Shown here in pieces: positions 9,732-19,015 of a DNA stretch of 64,000 nt. The notes beneath the pieces were generated by a model. It ran no database searches, was not told the origin of the DNA, and saw nothing but the letters and a program-made list of their open reading frames with translations. This DNA comes from Bifidobacterium catenulatum DSM 16992 = JCM 1194 = LMG 11043 (GTDB lineage Bacteria; Actinomycetota; Actinomycetes; Actinomycetales; Bifidobacteriaceae): contig NZ_AP012325.1 of the NCBI RefSeq assembly GCF_001025195.1, positions 1,488,001 through 1,552,000 of the forward strand. The letters run 5' to 3'. Each line of letters starts with the position of its first letter. Positions within the stretch are counted from its first letter, which is position 1. Position numbers and translations under genes: made by a program.

Positions 9732-10400
9732 ATGATGAGCGATTTTCCCGGCGAACTGGTTGCCGACGCCACTCTCGACGATGCTTATACAAAGCCGCGC
9801 GGCTGGCGTCACGGCGCCACTTGGACGTATCTGATCATGCTGGCCGCTTCGGCGGTCGCGCTGGTCGTATCGTTCGTGCTTTCCGCAGAGACACTGAAAT
9901 TGGCTCGTAATCCCGGTCAGAAGCTCAGCTGTGATGTGAATGCCGTGATGTCGTGTTCCACGGTTGCAGAATCGTGGCAGGCTGAGATTGTGAGGTTCGC
10001 CGGTTTGAGTTTCCCGAATGCGTTCTTCGGCATCGCCGCGGAATCAGTGTTCGTAACGATCGCAGTGATCGGCCTGACGAAGGTTGCCGTGCCTCGCTGG
10101 TTTGCGTTGTGCACATGGCTGGGTGGACTGGCCGCGCTGGCTTATTCGTATTGGCTGACCTCGCAGTCGCTGTTTGTAATCAACGCGCTATGCCCGTGGT
10201 GCCTATGCCTGATGTTCTCCACCACCGTGCAGTTCATGGCGTTGTCTCATGCCACGGCGGTGGTTCAGGAGATTCCGGCCAAAGGTGCGGGCGTGCGCAC
10301 TTACTACCGTCTTAATTACGATCTAATGGTCGATGCCGTATGGATTGTGGCATTGATCGTGATCATTCTCGTCAAGGATGGCCCGATGCTGTTCAGCTGA
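9732..10400 (+). CDS. Vitamin K epoxide reductase family membrane protein
   Basis: A 222-residue membrane protein with about five hydrophobic segments. It carries the VKOR hallmarks: a loop cysteine pair Cys67 and Cys75 in 'LSCDVNAVMSC' and the active-site Cys154-Pro-Trp-Cys157. In actinobacteria VKOR replaces DsbB and reoxidises a DsbA-like thioredoxin-fold protein, passing electrons to quinone, to form disulfides in exported proteins. No DsbA partner is in this window. Adjacent ATGs at 9732 and 9735 are alternatives after AAGGA. Confidence 0.92.
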   Translation: MMSDFPGELVADATLDDAYTKPRGWRHGATWTYLIMLAASAVALVVSFVLSAETLKLARNPGQKLSCDVNAVMSCSTVAESWQAEIVRFAGLSFPNAFFGIAAESVFVTIAVIGLTKVAVPRWFALCTWLGGLAALAYSYWLTSQSLFVINALCPWCLCLMFSTTVQFMALSHATAVVQEIPAKGAGVRTYYRLNYDLMVDAVWIVALIVIILVKDGPMLFS

Positions 10401-10446
10401 CGTTAGGTCACGTTCAATCAGCAGTAAGGATTCGCTTGCTTACAGA

Positions 10447-10480
10447 AGAAGCCGACTGAAAACAGCCGACTTCTTTCTTT
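10447..10480. terminator. Bidirectional terminator between VKOR gene and dapF
   Basis: Arms AGAAGCCGACTG and CAGCCGACTTCT form a hairpin; its two mismatches become G-U pairs in the minus-strand RNA. T-rich tracts follow on both strands. It lies between two convergent genes. Confidence 0.65.
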
Positions 10481-10554
10481 ATGCTACGTATTCGTGGATT
10501 TCAGTTTCGCATATGCGGTTCATGCGCGAGTTCCGCACGAACCGCATGCGCAAC

Positions 10555-11454
10555 TCACAGCAGTTCGATCTTCCCGACGATAGTGGCCGATCCGGTGAGT
10601 TTCACATCGTCGTCGGTCACGTCGACGCGCAAAGTACCGCCACGCACGGTGATTGTCCAATGGTCGATGCCTGTTTTGGCACGCAGAGTGATGGCGGTGG
10701 CGCACAGGCCCGTGCCGCACGACAATGTCTCACCGCAGCCGCGTTCATTGACGCGCATGGTGGCGCTGCCCTCGTTGTCGCCTTCGCTTTGTTCGTCGAT
10801 GCGCACGAATTCAACGTTCTGATCGCTTTCGATCTGGGGTGAGACGACCGGCTTGGTCACCAGGTCAAGCTGTTCCACGGTCGGCAGGCTGGAGAACGCG
10901 TCTTCGATAACGGCGACCACGTGCGGATTGCCCATGTCCACGAACGTGCCGCGTGCGGAACCGGCCGTGCCGGGAATCGTCACTTCGTATCCATCAAAAT
11001 CGCCACACTTCCATGAACCCATCTCAACCTGGAACACGTCATTGCCAAGAGCCGGCACATCGCCAAGCGAAGTCAGAACCTTCACACCGGCACGGGTGCC
11101 GAGACGGAACGGTTCACCGCCCGGCTGACCGGCAATACCCTGCCGTTGCGCGAACAGGGTGATCGCACGCGTGCCGTTGCCGCACATCTCAGCCAACGAG
11201 CCGTCCGCGTTGCGGTAGTCCATGAACCAATCCGCATTGCCAACAGCACAAACAGCAATCTGCTTGTCGTTCAAATCGGACACCGCCTGCGGATGTGTAA
11301 GGCGGATCAAACCGTCGCCACCGATACCGAAATGACGGTCGCACAGGAATCGCACTTCATCGGCGGTAGGCTCGTACGTGCCTTCGGCATCTAGATACAC
11401 CACGAAATCGTTGCCGGTGGCGTGTGCTTTGTAAACAATGCTTGGAATGCTCAT
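10555..11454 (-). CDS. dapF: Diaminopimelate epimerase
   Basis: A 299-residue PLP-independent epimerase converting LL- to meso-diaminopimelate in lysine synthesis. The two catalytic cysteines lie in 'MCGNGTRAI' (Cys91) and 'ETLSCGTGLCATA' (Cys246). The length is slightly above the usual 275-285 residues because of an acidic insert before the second motif. The N-terminal 'KAHATGNDF' segment is typical of the family. It is divergent from murI, so cell-wall amino-acid precursor genes are paired around one promoter region. Confidence 0.95.
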   Translation of the reverse strand: MSIPSIVYKAHATGNDFVVYLDAEGTYEPTADEVRFLCDRHFGIGGDGLIRLTHPQAVSDLNDKQIAVCAVGNADWFMDYRNADGSLAEMCGNGTRAITLFAQRQGIAGQPGGEPFRLGTRAGVKVLTSLGDVPALGNDVFQVEMGSWKCGDFDGYEVTIPGTAGSARGTFVDMGNPHVVAVIEDAFSSLPTVEQLDLVTKPVVSPQIESDQNVEFVRIDEQSEGDNEGSATMRVNERGCGETLSCGTGLCATAITLRAKTGIDHWTITVRGGTLRVDVTDDDVKLTGSATIVGKIELL

Positions 11455-11552
11455 ACCGATTCACTCTACACGCGGTAGGCTATTGAAGGAGTTAGACGCA
11501 ACACGTGTGCGTTATGTTGCAGTATGTTTGCGTGCGGAACAAGGGAGGACGT

Positions 11553-12329
11553 ATGACTTCAACGGCACCAATCGGCGTTTTCGATTCCGGTTTGGGCGGG
11601 ATTTCCGTGGCGCGCGAAATCCGCCGCGATATGCCGAACGAACGCGTGCTGTATTTTGGCGATTCCGCGAACGCTCCGTACGGAACCAAATCACCTGAAC
11701 AGGTACGCAAGCTGTCCGACGCCATTGTGAAACGTTTCGTGGAGCAAGGAGTGAAAGCGGTTGTCATCGCTTGCAATACCGCCACTTCCGCTGCAGCCAA
11801 CGAATTGCGCGACAAATACGACATTCCGATCATCGGCATGGAACCAGCGCTGAAGGTGGCATGCGATCGAGGCCATGGCAATCGTCAGCGTGTCATCGTC
11901 GCAGCTACTCCCCTGACGTTGCGGGAACGCAAGTTCGCCGTGCTGATGGATCGTTTCAAAACAGACCATACGATCTTTCCGGAACCCTGCCCCGGTTTGG
12001 TGGAGATCGTCGAGCACGGCCAACTCGACGATCACGATGTTGTGATGCACACGCTGCACCAGTATTTCGACCAATACGATCTGTCAACAATCGACTCCGT
12101 CGTGCTCGGATGCACGCATTTCGTGTTCTATCGCGACTATTTCCGCGAACTGCTGCCCGACACAGCGGCAATCATCGACGGCAACGAAGGCACCGTGCGC
12201 CATCTTGGCGTGGTGCTTGAATCGTTGGGCAAGCTCTCTCCGGAAGACGCGGAAGGTGGCATCGAGCTGGCCAATTCCGACACTTCCGCGCAAATCGCGC
12301 AATTAGCGCAATCACTGCTTGGTCGCTGA
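11553..12329 (+). CDS. murI: Glutamate racemase
   Basis: A 258-residue Asp/Glu racemase supplying D-glutamate for peptidoglycan. The motifs are '[10 protein letters not shown]', catalytic Cys74 in 'VIACNTATS', and Cys186 in 'VVLGCTHF'. GGGAGG lies 4 bp before the ATG at 11553; an upstream in-frame start at 11505 is not needed. Divergent to dapF. A fragment of the patatin gene follows directly. Confidence 0.97.
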   Translation: MTSTAPIGVFDSGLGGISVAREIRRDMPNERVLYFGDSANAPYGTKSPEQVRKLSDAIVKRFVEQGVKAVVIACNTATSAAANELRDKYDIPIIGMEPALKVACDRGHGNRQRVIVAATPLTLRERKFAVLMDRFKTDHTIFPEPCPGLVEIVEHGQLDDHDVVMHTLHQYFDQYDLSTIDSVVLGCTHFVFYRDYFRELLPDTAAIIDGNEGTVRHLGVVLESLGKLSPEDAEGGIELANSDTSAQIAQLAQSLLGR

Positions 12330-12344
12330 TCGCGAATGTTCCGA

Positions 12345-12576
12345 TAGACCGCGCGAAGCCAATTGAAACCCGCAAAAACTGCTCAACCGTTATCAGACGT
12401 ACAACGACGAAGTGGCGCTGGCCAAGGAATGCGAGCAGGACGGCCGCGTGCTCATCCTCGCGCCGGAAAGCCTGTACGGCCTGAACACGTTGAGCAAGTC
12501 GTTCGAAGGTTTGGAATGCATGTACCGCGCGGGCTATGCGGCAGCCGAGGCCATTCCCGCATTCCTAAAAAGTTGA
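12345..12576 (+). pseudogene. Remnant of patatin-like gene (3' end duplicate)
   Basis: Bases 12374-12576 repeat the last 203 bp of the patatin-like gene at 16236-16438 with only three substitutions visible, including the stop codon. The preceding 28 bp (12345-12372) match, with three changes, the 5' flank of that gene at 15531-15558. The fragment therefore joins the upstream flank to the gene's 3' end, with about 0.7 kb missing between. No start codon or ribosome site belongs to this frame, so it is a dead remnant of a duplicated copy. Confidence 0.9.
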
Positions 12577-12620
12577 GGATGGCGTCCGTATCCATTACCT
12601 GCGAGCGGTTCATGTCCAAA

Positions 12621-12648
12621 TTGAGACATAACGCGAAAATTTTATAAA
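12621..12648 (+). promoter_or_regulatory. Promoter of the oligopeptide-binding protein gene
   Basis: TTGAGA (12621-12626) and TATAAA (12643-12648) are spaced by 16 bp, about 70 bp before the start codon. This is a motif match only. Confidence 0.5.
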
Positions 12649-12719
12649 ACTCCTATATTGTGTCCTATTGTTTTTCGTCGACATAATCGACGGAAATGTT
12701 GACATTAAAGGAGAATGAA

Positions 12720-14369
12720 ATGAAGAACAACGCGTTCCGTCGCCTGCTGGCCATGGCCGCGGCGGGTGCCATGCTGACGTCGATCGCCGCATGCGGCTCG
12801 TCGTCCGGCGATGACACAGCCTCCAACGGTTCCGATAGCACCTCACTGATTTCAGTGAACAACAGCGAACCGCAGAACGGTCTAATTCCAAGCGACACCA
12901 ATGAAATGGGCGGCGGCAAAGTTATTCGATACCTGTTCGAAGGTCTGGTGAGCTTCGATGCAAAAGGCAAGCAACATCTCGAAGTCGCCGAGAGTATCAC
13001 CCCGAACGAGGACGCCACCAAGTACACGATCAAGTTGAAGGAAGGCTGGAAGTTCACCAACGGCGAGGCAGTAACCGCCCATTCCTTCGCCGACACCTGG
13101 AGTTTCGCCGCCAATGTGAAGAACGCGCAGAAGACCGCAAGCCGATTCTCCACCATCAAGGGATATGACGAGCTGCAGGATCCGAACGTCGATCCGAAGG
13201 CCACACTTTCCGGTCTTTCCACCCCGGACGACTACACGCTGGTCGTCGAGCTGAACAAGCCTGATTCCGTATTCCCGACCAAGCTCGCGCACCAATCCAT
13301 GTTCCCGCTGCCAAGCGTGGCATTTAAGGACATCAAGAAGTTCGGTCAGGCTCCGATTGGCAATGGTCCGTACAAGTTCAAGTCCTGGTCCCACGACAAG
13401 AACATCATCATCGTACCAAACAAGGATTATAAGGGCAGCCGCAAGGTATCCAACAAAGGCATCGAATACCGCGTCTATACGAATGAGGATTCCGCTTACT
13501 CCGACGTGCTGTCCGGCAACCTCGACGTGATGGATCAGATTCCACAGTCCGCGGTGAAGACCTTCCGTCAGGATTCCGGCGTGATCGCCTACAGCCAGGC
13601 AGGATCCTCATTCCAGTCCTTCGTCATTCCGGAACGTCTTGAGCATTTCGGCAACGACGAAGAAGGCCAGTTGCGTCGTCAGGCCATTTCCATGGCCATC
13701 AACCGCGACCAGGTCGTCAAGAAGGTTTACAACAACACGAAGACCCCGGCCACCGATTTCACTTCACCGCTCGTCCCCGAATATGTGAAGGAACTGGAGC
13801 AGAACGGCGGCAACCTGAAATACAACGCTTCCAAGGCCAAGGAACTCTGGAAGAAAGCCAATGCCATCAAGCCATGGTCCGGCAACTTCCGAATCGCCTA
13901 TAATGCCGATGGCGGCCATAAGGAATGGGTCGATGCCGTGTGCAACCAGATCAAGAACACGCTCGACATCGACGCCGCTGGCGAGCCGTACGCCACGTTC
14001 AGCGACGTGCGTAACCAGGTGACCAACCGCACCATCAAAACCGCGTTCCGTGCTGGCTGGATGCTGGATTACCCGTCCGCTGAAGATTATCTCAATCCGC
14101 TATATGCCTCCAGCTCCGCTGACGGTCATGGTTCGAACGATGGTGATTACAAGAGCGCGGAATTCGACGAGCTCCTGAACGCTGCACTTGCCCAGACCGA
14201 CGTAAAGAAGCGAACCGAGGACTTCACCAAGGCGCAGGAAGTGCTGGCCAAGGATCTTCCGGTGATTCCGCTGTGGAACGACAACGTCGCCGCCGCGTCC
14301 GCGACGAACGTGAAGAACGTATCGTTCGATTACACCAATCTGCCTACCTACAACACCATCACTAAGTGA
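12720..14369 (+). CDS. ABC transporter oligopeptide-binding lipoprotein (SBP family 5)
   Basis: A 549-residue extracellular solute-binding lipoprotein. The N-terminus has Lys/Arg, a hydrophobic stretch and the lipobox 'TSIAAC' with Cys25, then a Ser/Gly/Asp linker. The body resembles OppA/DppA-type proteins: 'YLFEGLVSFD', 'GWKFTNGEAVTAHSFADTW', 'PIGNGPYKF' and 'LDYPSAEDYLNPLY'. It would capture oligopeptides and hand them to a permease. No permease or ATPase gene is adjacent, so it is an orphan that must share a transporter elsewhere. AAAGGAGA precedes the ATG at 12720. The isoaspartyl peptidase next to it suggests peptide use. Confidence 0.9.
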   Translation: MKNNAFRRLLAMAAAGAMLTSIAACGSSSGDDTASNGSDSTSLISVNNSEPQNGLIPSDTNEMGGGKVIRYLFEGLVSFDAKGKQHLEVAESITPNEDATKYTIKLKEGWKFTNGEAVTAHSFADTWSFAANVKNAQKTASRFSTIKGYDELQDPNVDPKATLSGLSTPDDYTLVVELNKPDSVFPTKLAHQSMFPLPSVAFKDIKKFGQAPIGNGPYKFKSWSHDKNIIIVPNKDYKGSRKVSNKGIEYRVYTNEDSAYSDVLSGNLDVMDQIPQSAVKTFRQDSGVIAYSQAGSSFQSFVIPERLEHFGNDEEGQLRRQAISMAINRDQVVKKVYNNTKTPATDFTSPLVPEYVKELEQNGGNLKYNASKAKELWKKANAIKPWSGNFRIAYNADGGHKEWVDAVCNQIKNTLDIDAAGEPYATFSDVRNQVTNRTIKTAFRAGWMLDYPSAEDYLNPLYASSSADGHGSNDGDYKSAEFDELLNAALAQTDVKKRTEDFTKAQEVLAKDLPVIPLWNDNVAAASATNVKNVSFDYTNLPTYNTITK

Positions 14370-14415
14370 TGTTTCCGGCCGGTGGACGAACGATTCGCCG
14401 GCCATATAGGGAGCT

Positions 14416-14464
14416 AAAGTAAGTGGGGTTCGAATCCTTCATGGATTCGAACCCCACTTACTTT
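14416..14464. terminator. Bidirectional terminator, 22-bp perfect stem
   Basis: A perfect 22-bp inverted repeat (14416-14437 and 14443-14464) around a 5-nt loop, with an A-run before and a T-run after. It sits between the convergent binding-protein and isoaspartyl-peptidase genes. Confidence 0.9.
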
Positions 14465-14497
14465 TGTGGCCTGTTTTGCCGGTTTGCCACTACAGCA

Positions 14498-15436
14498 TCA
14501 ACTCTGCACGTAGCTGCCCTTCGGAGACTTCCAACCGCAGTTCATCATCTCGCTATTGAACACCATTGCGCCTTCACCATGAGCCGGAACGACGATCATA
14601 CCGCCATCGCCATGATGACGGGCGACACCATCCAGCGCCGCCTTCGCGGCCTCGATTGGCTCCTCCTTGGCGTACAGAACACGATCGGAAACCTGATGCG
14701 CAGCGACTTCCTTGACGAACGCCTCACCGATGCCGGTGCAGGAGATCGCGACGGAATCGTTGTTAGCATAGGTACCACAGCCCGGCAGAGGCGAATCGCC
14801 GACACGTCCCGGCATCTGGTTGGTGATGCCACCGGTGGAGGTGCCGGCAGCGATGTTGCCGGACGAGTCACGGGCGACAGCGCCGATGGTGCCATGCTTC
14901 TCCCACTCGTCGCCGTTGGATTGCGCCTCGCGCAAGGATTCCTGACGTGCCGGAGTGATGAAATAATCACTGTCGCACAGTTCGATTCCCCACTCCTTAA
15001 GCAAATCATTACCAGGCTTGGCAAACATGACATGCTTAGTCTTTTCCTTGATGGCACGCGCTACGTTGATCGGATTCTTAGACGTGGTCAGACCACATGC
15101 GGAACCAACCTCGCCATCGATACCGGTCATCAGGCAGGAATCCATGGATACGATGCCTTCGCTTGTCAGCGCAGCACCACGGCCAGCGTTGAACTCCGGA
15201 GCATCCTCCATGACACGGATAGCCGCGCACACGGCATCCTCCGCCGGAGCCCCCTGCTCCAGCAACGCATAGCCAGCTTCAAGAGCCCTGTTCAAATCCT
15301 GCTCCACCTGGGCACGACGTTCTGGCGTATCCTTTTTGCCACGATTGCCGGCACCCGCGTGAATCACCAGCAGAATCCCGTCCGGATCAGCTTGGGCGAT
15401 ATGGACCGTCGACTGAGGCAGTGCAGCTTCGTTCAT
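14498..15436 (-). CDS. Isoaspartyl peptidase / plant-type L-asparaginase
   Basis: A 312-residue N-terminal-nucleophile hydrolase of the Asparaginase_2 family. The self-cleavage site and nucleophile are Thr183 in 'HGTIGAVARDSSG', followed by 'GTSTGG'. 'AGRGAALTSEG' and 'MDSC' near residues 84-101 are also typical. The precursor splits into alpha and beta chains and removes beta-aspartyl residues from isoaspartyl dipeptides, or hydrolyses asparagine. ATG 15436 has GGAGAAG upstream; earlier in-frame starts are unlikely. Its closeness to a peptide-binding lipoprotein fits peptide scavenging. Confidence 0.9.
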   Translation of the reverse strand: MNEAALPQSTVHIAQADPDGILLVIHAGAGNRGKKDTPERRAQVEQDLNRALEAGYALLEQGAPAEDAVCAAIRVMEDAPEFNAGRGAALTSEGIVSMDSCLMTGIDGEVGSACGLTTSKNPINVARAIKEKTKHVMFAKPGNDLLKEWGIELCDSDYFITPARQESLREAQSNGDEWEKHGTIGAVARDSSGNIAAGTSTGGITNQMPGRVGDSPLPGCGTYANNDSVAISCTGIGEAFVKEVAAHQVSDRVLYAKEEPIEAAKAALDGVARHHGDGGMIVVPAHGEGAMVFNSEMMNCGWKSPKGSYVQS

Positions 15437-15589
15437 TGATATCTTCTCCACTCCATTTTTATTGATTATTCGCAGATATTTTACGTCGTCCTTCGCTAAG
15501 AAATGACCGAATACGCAAAAATACGTCAATTAGACCGCGTAAAGTCAATTGAAACCCGAAAGGACGGACGACGAAAGGACGGGGCGCAT

Positions 15590-16438
15590 ATGGCTCATAG
15601 AACGGCAATGATCGACGTCGGCGGCGGTTTCCGTGCGATCTACGGTGCGGGCGTGATGGACCGCATGCTTGAGGACGGCATCAGCGTCGACCATTGCTAC
15701 GGCGTTTCCGCCGGCAGCGCCAACATGGTCTCGTTCATCGCGAAGCAGCACGGGCGCAACCACACGTTCTACACGCAGTACGCGTTCCGCAAGGAATACG
15801 CGAGCTTCGACAGCTACGTCAAGAACCATAATTTCGCCAACCTCGACTACGTGTATAGCACGCTCAGCAATCATGATGGTGAAAATCCGGTTGACTACGC
15901 GGCTTTCGAAGCCAACCCGACCGATTTCACCGTGGTTGCGTGCAACGCCGAAGACGGCTCCACGAAGTATTTCAGCAAGTCCGACGTGGGCTACGACAAT
16001 TTCGACATCCTGAAGGCGTCATCAGCGGTGCCGGTGGCTTGCGAACCGTATGAGATCGATGGCGTCCCCTATTACGACGGCGGCATCGCCGATCCGATTC
16101 CGGTGCAGAAGGCCATCGATGACGGCTACGACCGTATCGTGGTGATACTCACCCGCCCGAAAGACACCGTACGCGAACAGAAGAGGGACATCGGCCCGGC
16201 CAGGATTTTGAAGCGCAGCCACCCCGAAGCCGCGGAAAAACTGCTCAACCGTTATCAGACGTACAACGACGAAGTGGCGCTGTCCAAGGAATACGAGCAG
16301 GACGGCCGCGTGCTCATCCTCGCGCCGGAAAGCCTGTACGGCCTGAACACGTTGAGCAAGTCGTTCGAAGGTTTGGAACGCATGTACCGCGCGGGCTATG
16401 CGGCAGCCGAGGCCATTCCCGCATTCCTAAAAAGTTGA
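15590..16438 (+). CDS. Patatin-like phospholipase (YjjU/RssA type)
   Basis: A 282-residue cytoplasmic patatin-fold acyl hydrolase. It has the oxyanion glycine loop 'GGGFRAIYGAGV', nucleophile Ser40 in GVSAGS, and Asp163 in 'YYDGGIADPIP', the Ser-Asp dyad of the family. The C-terminus resembles YjjU-like DUF6363 tails. The start is the ATG at 15590 after AAAGGACGGGG. The physiological substrate is unknown (phospholipid or other ester). The gene's last 203 bp are duplicated at 12374-12576. It is followed after 13 bp by a LysR regulator and is probably co-transcribed with it. Confidence 0.88.
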   Translation: MAHRTAMIDVGGGFRAIYGAGVMDRMLEDGISVDHCYGVSAGSANMVSFIAKQHGRNHTFYTQYAFRKEYASFDSYVKNHNFANLDYVYSTLSNHDGENPVDYAAFEANPTDFTVVACNAEDGSTKYFSKSDVGYDNFDILKASSAVPVACEPYEIDGVPYYDGGIADPIPVQKAIDDGYDRIVVILTRPKDTVREQKRDIGPARILKRSHPEAAEKLLNRYQTYNDEVALSKEYEQDGRVLILAPESLYGLNTLSKSFEGLERMYRAGYAAAEAIPAFLKS

Positions 16439-16451
16439 GCACTACCCTCAT

Positions 16452-17468
16452 ATGAACACTCCAGCCGATAGCAACACGCGCGAAAACGCCAACACGAACA
16501 CCGACATCAGCATCACCGCGAATGCCACGGGATTCAGCACGAAAACACTGAACCCGCAGATTCTCGTGACCTTGTGGAATGTGGAACGTTTGGGCTCGTT
16601 CTCCGCGGTCGCGCGCGAAACCGGCTGGTCGCAACCGGCCATCAGCCAACAGATCCGCAAGGTCGAACGCGAACTTGACGCAAAACTCGTGCAGCGCACG
16701 TCGCATGGGGTGGGATTAACGCCGATCGGCCGTATTCTGGCACGCCACGGGCAGCTCATCGACAATCGCGTCACACAGGCCGTCAAAGATGTGGAGGAAT
16801 ACCAGCGCAACGGATCGACGCATATTCGCCTAGTCGCTCCCCCATCGGTATGCTCGTCGTTCGTGGCACGCGTACTCGTGCATATCAGCAAAACGTCCGA
16901 TATTCGCGTGAGCCTCATGCAGATGGAGCCACCTGAGGCCATGGACGCGTTGGAACAGGGGCTTGCCGATTGCGCGATCATTTTCCAATACAATTCACTG
17001 CCTGCCTTAGTTGGTCCGGACGATTTGGAAGTCTCCCCCTTCGGCATCGACCCGCTGATGCTGCTGATCAGTGCGAACAACACGATCACACGCCAGTATG
17101 AAAGCTCGCATCTGCCGGTCCAGCTGGTTTCGGCACGCGGCGAACAGTGGATCGCCGGCTGCGAGACCTGTCGGGCGAATCTGGTGTCGTTAGCACGTAC
17201 CGCCGGTTTCACGCCGGAGATTACGCATTCGACCGACGATTATTGGGCCACGCAGAATCTCGTGGAAGTCGGCATGGGCGTCTCGATTGTGTCCCGCTTG
17301 GCTACAACCGCCGGAACGCAGCCTGACTTGGCCGCGCTTCCGATTGCCGACGACAACGCGTTCCGCACAGTCTGTTTCGTCACGAGAAAAGCGGATGATC
17401 GCCCAGCGGTCGCCCGCGTCAAGGACGAAATCGAAAAAGCGTCGCACCAGTATTTGGAAAGCATCTGA
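16452..17468 (+). CDS. LysR-family transcriptional regulator
   Basis: A 338-residue LysR regulator. The winged helix-turn-helix is at about residues 35-95: 'SFSAVARETGWSQPAISQQI' then 'VERELDAKLVQR' and 'LTPIGRILARHG'. A periplasmic-binding-like effector domain follows. An extra 30-residue Asn/Thr-rich N-terminal extension precedes the DNA-binding domain. It lies 13 bp after the patatin gene and about 185 bp before the MalY-like gene on the same strand, which makes MalY a candidate target. No clear ribosome site is visible at the ATG. Confidence 0.9.
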   Translation: MNTPADSNTRENANTNTDISITANATGFSTKTLNPQILVTLWNVERLGSFSAVARETGWSQPAISQQIRKVERELDAKLVQRTSHGVGLTPIGRILARHGQLIDNRVTQAVKDVEEYQRNGSTHIRLVAPPSVCSSFVARVLVHISKTSDIRVSLMQMEPPEAMDALEQGLADCAIIFQYNSLPALVGPDDLEVSPFGIDPLMLLISANNTITRQYESSHLPVQLVSARGEQWIAGCETCRANLVSLARTAGFTPEITHSTDDYWATQNLVEVGMGVSIVSRLATTAGTQPDLAALPIADDNAFRTVCFVTRKADDRPAVARVKDEIEKASHQYLESI

Positions 17469-17652
17469 TTCACCGATTCCCCGATAGCAGGATGCTGACG
17501 CAAGCGAATGTTTCTTATTTTTCAGCATCGACATAATCAGATTAATAATTGAATAGCAAAAGCATCTGATATAAGAAAACTTCATAACCATCTCTGCTTT
17601 CAGCACAAGAACACACTGTTCTTTCACCCAACGCGTACGTCATGCTGGAATC

Positions 17653-18879
17653 ATGGAAGAAATCATGGATATCAAGCATCGTACCGATTCCGGCTTTAAC
17701 GCCGACGCCATCGACCACACCACCGCAGCCGACCTTGCCGAAGTCGGCTCCGACAAGTGGACACGCTACCCCGGCTGCATCGGCGCGTTCATCGCCGAAA
17801 TGGACTACGGCCTAGCACCCTGCATTCAGGAAGCCATCGACAACGCTTGTGACCATTGCAAACTTGGCTACATTCCCGACCCTTGGAAGCAGCGCGTGGC
17901 AGAGGCATGCGCAGGCTGGCAGCGCACACATTACGGCTGGAATGTGGACCCCAGTATCATTCGCGTGGTTCCCGACGTGCTTGAGGCATACGAGATCTTC
18001 CTGCGCGAACTGGTCGGCGCAGGCAACAGCGTGATCGTGCCGACACCTGCCTACATGCCGTTCCTAAGCGTGCCGAAACTCTATGACGTCAATGTGATCG
18101 AAATCGAAATGCTGCAAAGCGGCGACACTGAAACCGGTGAGGCGCAGTGGCTGTTCGATTTCGACGCCATTGAACGCGCGTTTGCGGCCGGATGCCATGC
18201 GTTCGTGCTTTGCAATCCTCATAATCCGATCGGCAAAGTGCTTACTCTGGAGGAAGAGCTGCGCCTAAGCGATTTGGCAGCGCAGTACGATGTGCGCATT
18301 TTCAATGATGAGATCCATGCTCCGTTTGTATTCGAAGGCAAGCATATTCCATTCCCCACCATCAGTGAACAGGCAGCATTGCAGTCGATGACCGCCACCA
18401 GCGCGTCGAAGTCGTTCAATATTCCAGGCACGAAGTGTGCGCAGGTGCTGCTCACCAATCCTACGGATCGTGACATGTGGGCAGTCAAGGCGGAGTGGAG
18501 CGAGCATCAGACCGCCACCATCGGCGCGATTGCCACCACCGCAGCATACAACGAGGGTGACCCGTGGTTCCAAGACGCGCTCGCCTACGTACGCAGGAAT
18601 CTTGACCTTTTCGACGAACAAATGCGTGAACGGTTCGCTGGCGTCGGCTACATCAAGCCGCAGGGCACCTATATTACATGGCTTGATTTCGGTCCGCTCG
18701 GCATCGACGATCCAGCCACATACTTCCTTGAGAAAGCGCAAGTGGCGTTGACCGACGGGCGTTTATGCGGCGAGGCCGGCGCCGGCTGCGTGCGCGTGAA
18801 TGTGGCGATGCCTTATCCGCTGCTTGTGGATTGCTTGGACCGCATGTATGGCGCGTTGCATGCGGATGGATTGCTGTAA
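17653..18879 (+). CDS. MalY/PatB-type pyridoxal-phosphate C-S lyase / aminotransferase
   Basis: A 408-residue fold-type I PLP enzyme of the MalY/PatB branch. The PLP lysine is Lys253 in 'SASKSFNIPG', with 'CNPHNPIGKV' and 'IFNDEIHAPFV' as the other cofactor motifs. The branch cleaves cystathionine or cysteine conjugates and can act in methionine synthesis. ATGs at 17653 and 17665 are both plausible; the second has GGAAGAA in front. A LysR gene lies upstream in the same direction. After the stop there is a histidine-kinase fragment on the other strand. Confidence 0.88.
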   Translation: MEEIMDIKHRTDSGFNADAIDHTTAADLAEVGSDKWTRYPGCIGAFIAEMDYGLAPCIQEAIDNACDHCKLGYIPDPWKQRVAEACAGWQRTHYGWNVDPSIIRVVPDVLEAYEIFLRELVGAGNSVIVPTPAYMPFLSVPKLYDVNVIEIEMLQSGDTETGEAQWLFDFDAIERAFAAGCHAFVLCNPHNPIGKVLTLEEELRLSDLAAQYDVRIFNDEIHAPFVFEGKHIPFPTISEQAALQSMTATSASKSFNIPGTKCAQVLLTNPTDRDMWAVKAEWSEHQTATIGAIATTAAYNEGDPWFQDALAYVRRNLDLFDEQMRERFAGVGYIKPQGTYITWLDFGPLGIDDPATYFLEKAQVALTDGRLCGEAGAGCVRVNVAMPYPLLVDCLDRMYGALHADGLL

Positions 18880-18990
18880 ACTTCGCCACATATTCAGTGT
18901 TTCCTTCAACCAACGGCAGCATGACGGTGAGCATCGCACCCTTGTCCAATTCGCTATCCACCGTTATGGTGCCGTTGGAAATCCGCATAC
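18879..18990 (-). pseudogene. Fragment of a sensor histidine kinase C-terminus
   Basis: On the minus strand, 'GTITVDSELDKGAMLTVMLP' reads like the final strand and G2-box end of a histidine-kinase ATPase domain (typical form: G.I.V.SE..KGT.F.V.LP). It is about 37 codons long, has no upstream kinase sequence, and runs into the 3' end of the MalY gene without its own stop. I take it as a scrap of a lost two-component system, unlikely to be expressed. Chance similarity cannot be excluded. Confidence 0.5.
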
Positions 18991-19015
18991 TATCGACATG
19001 CGATGGAAGGTTGAT

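Noticed and set aside
12363..12647. Plus-strand ORF after murI
   Set aside because: It reads the patatin gene fragment in the wrong frame.
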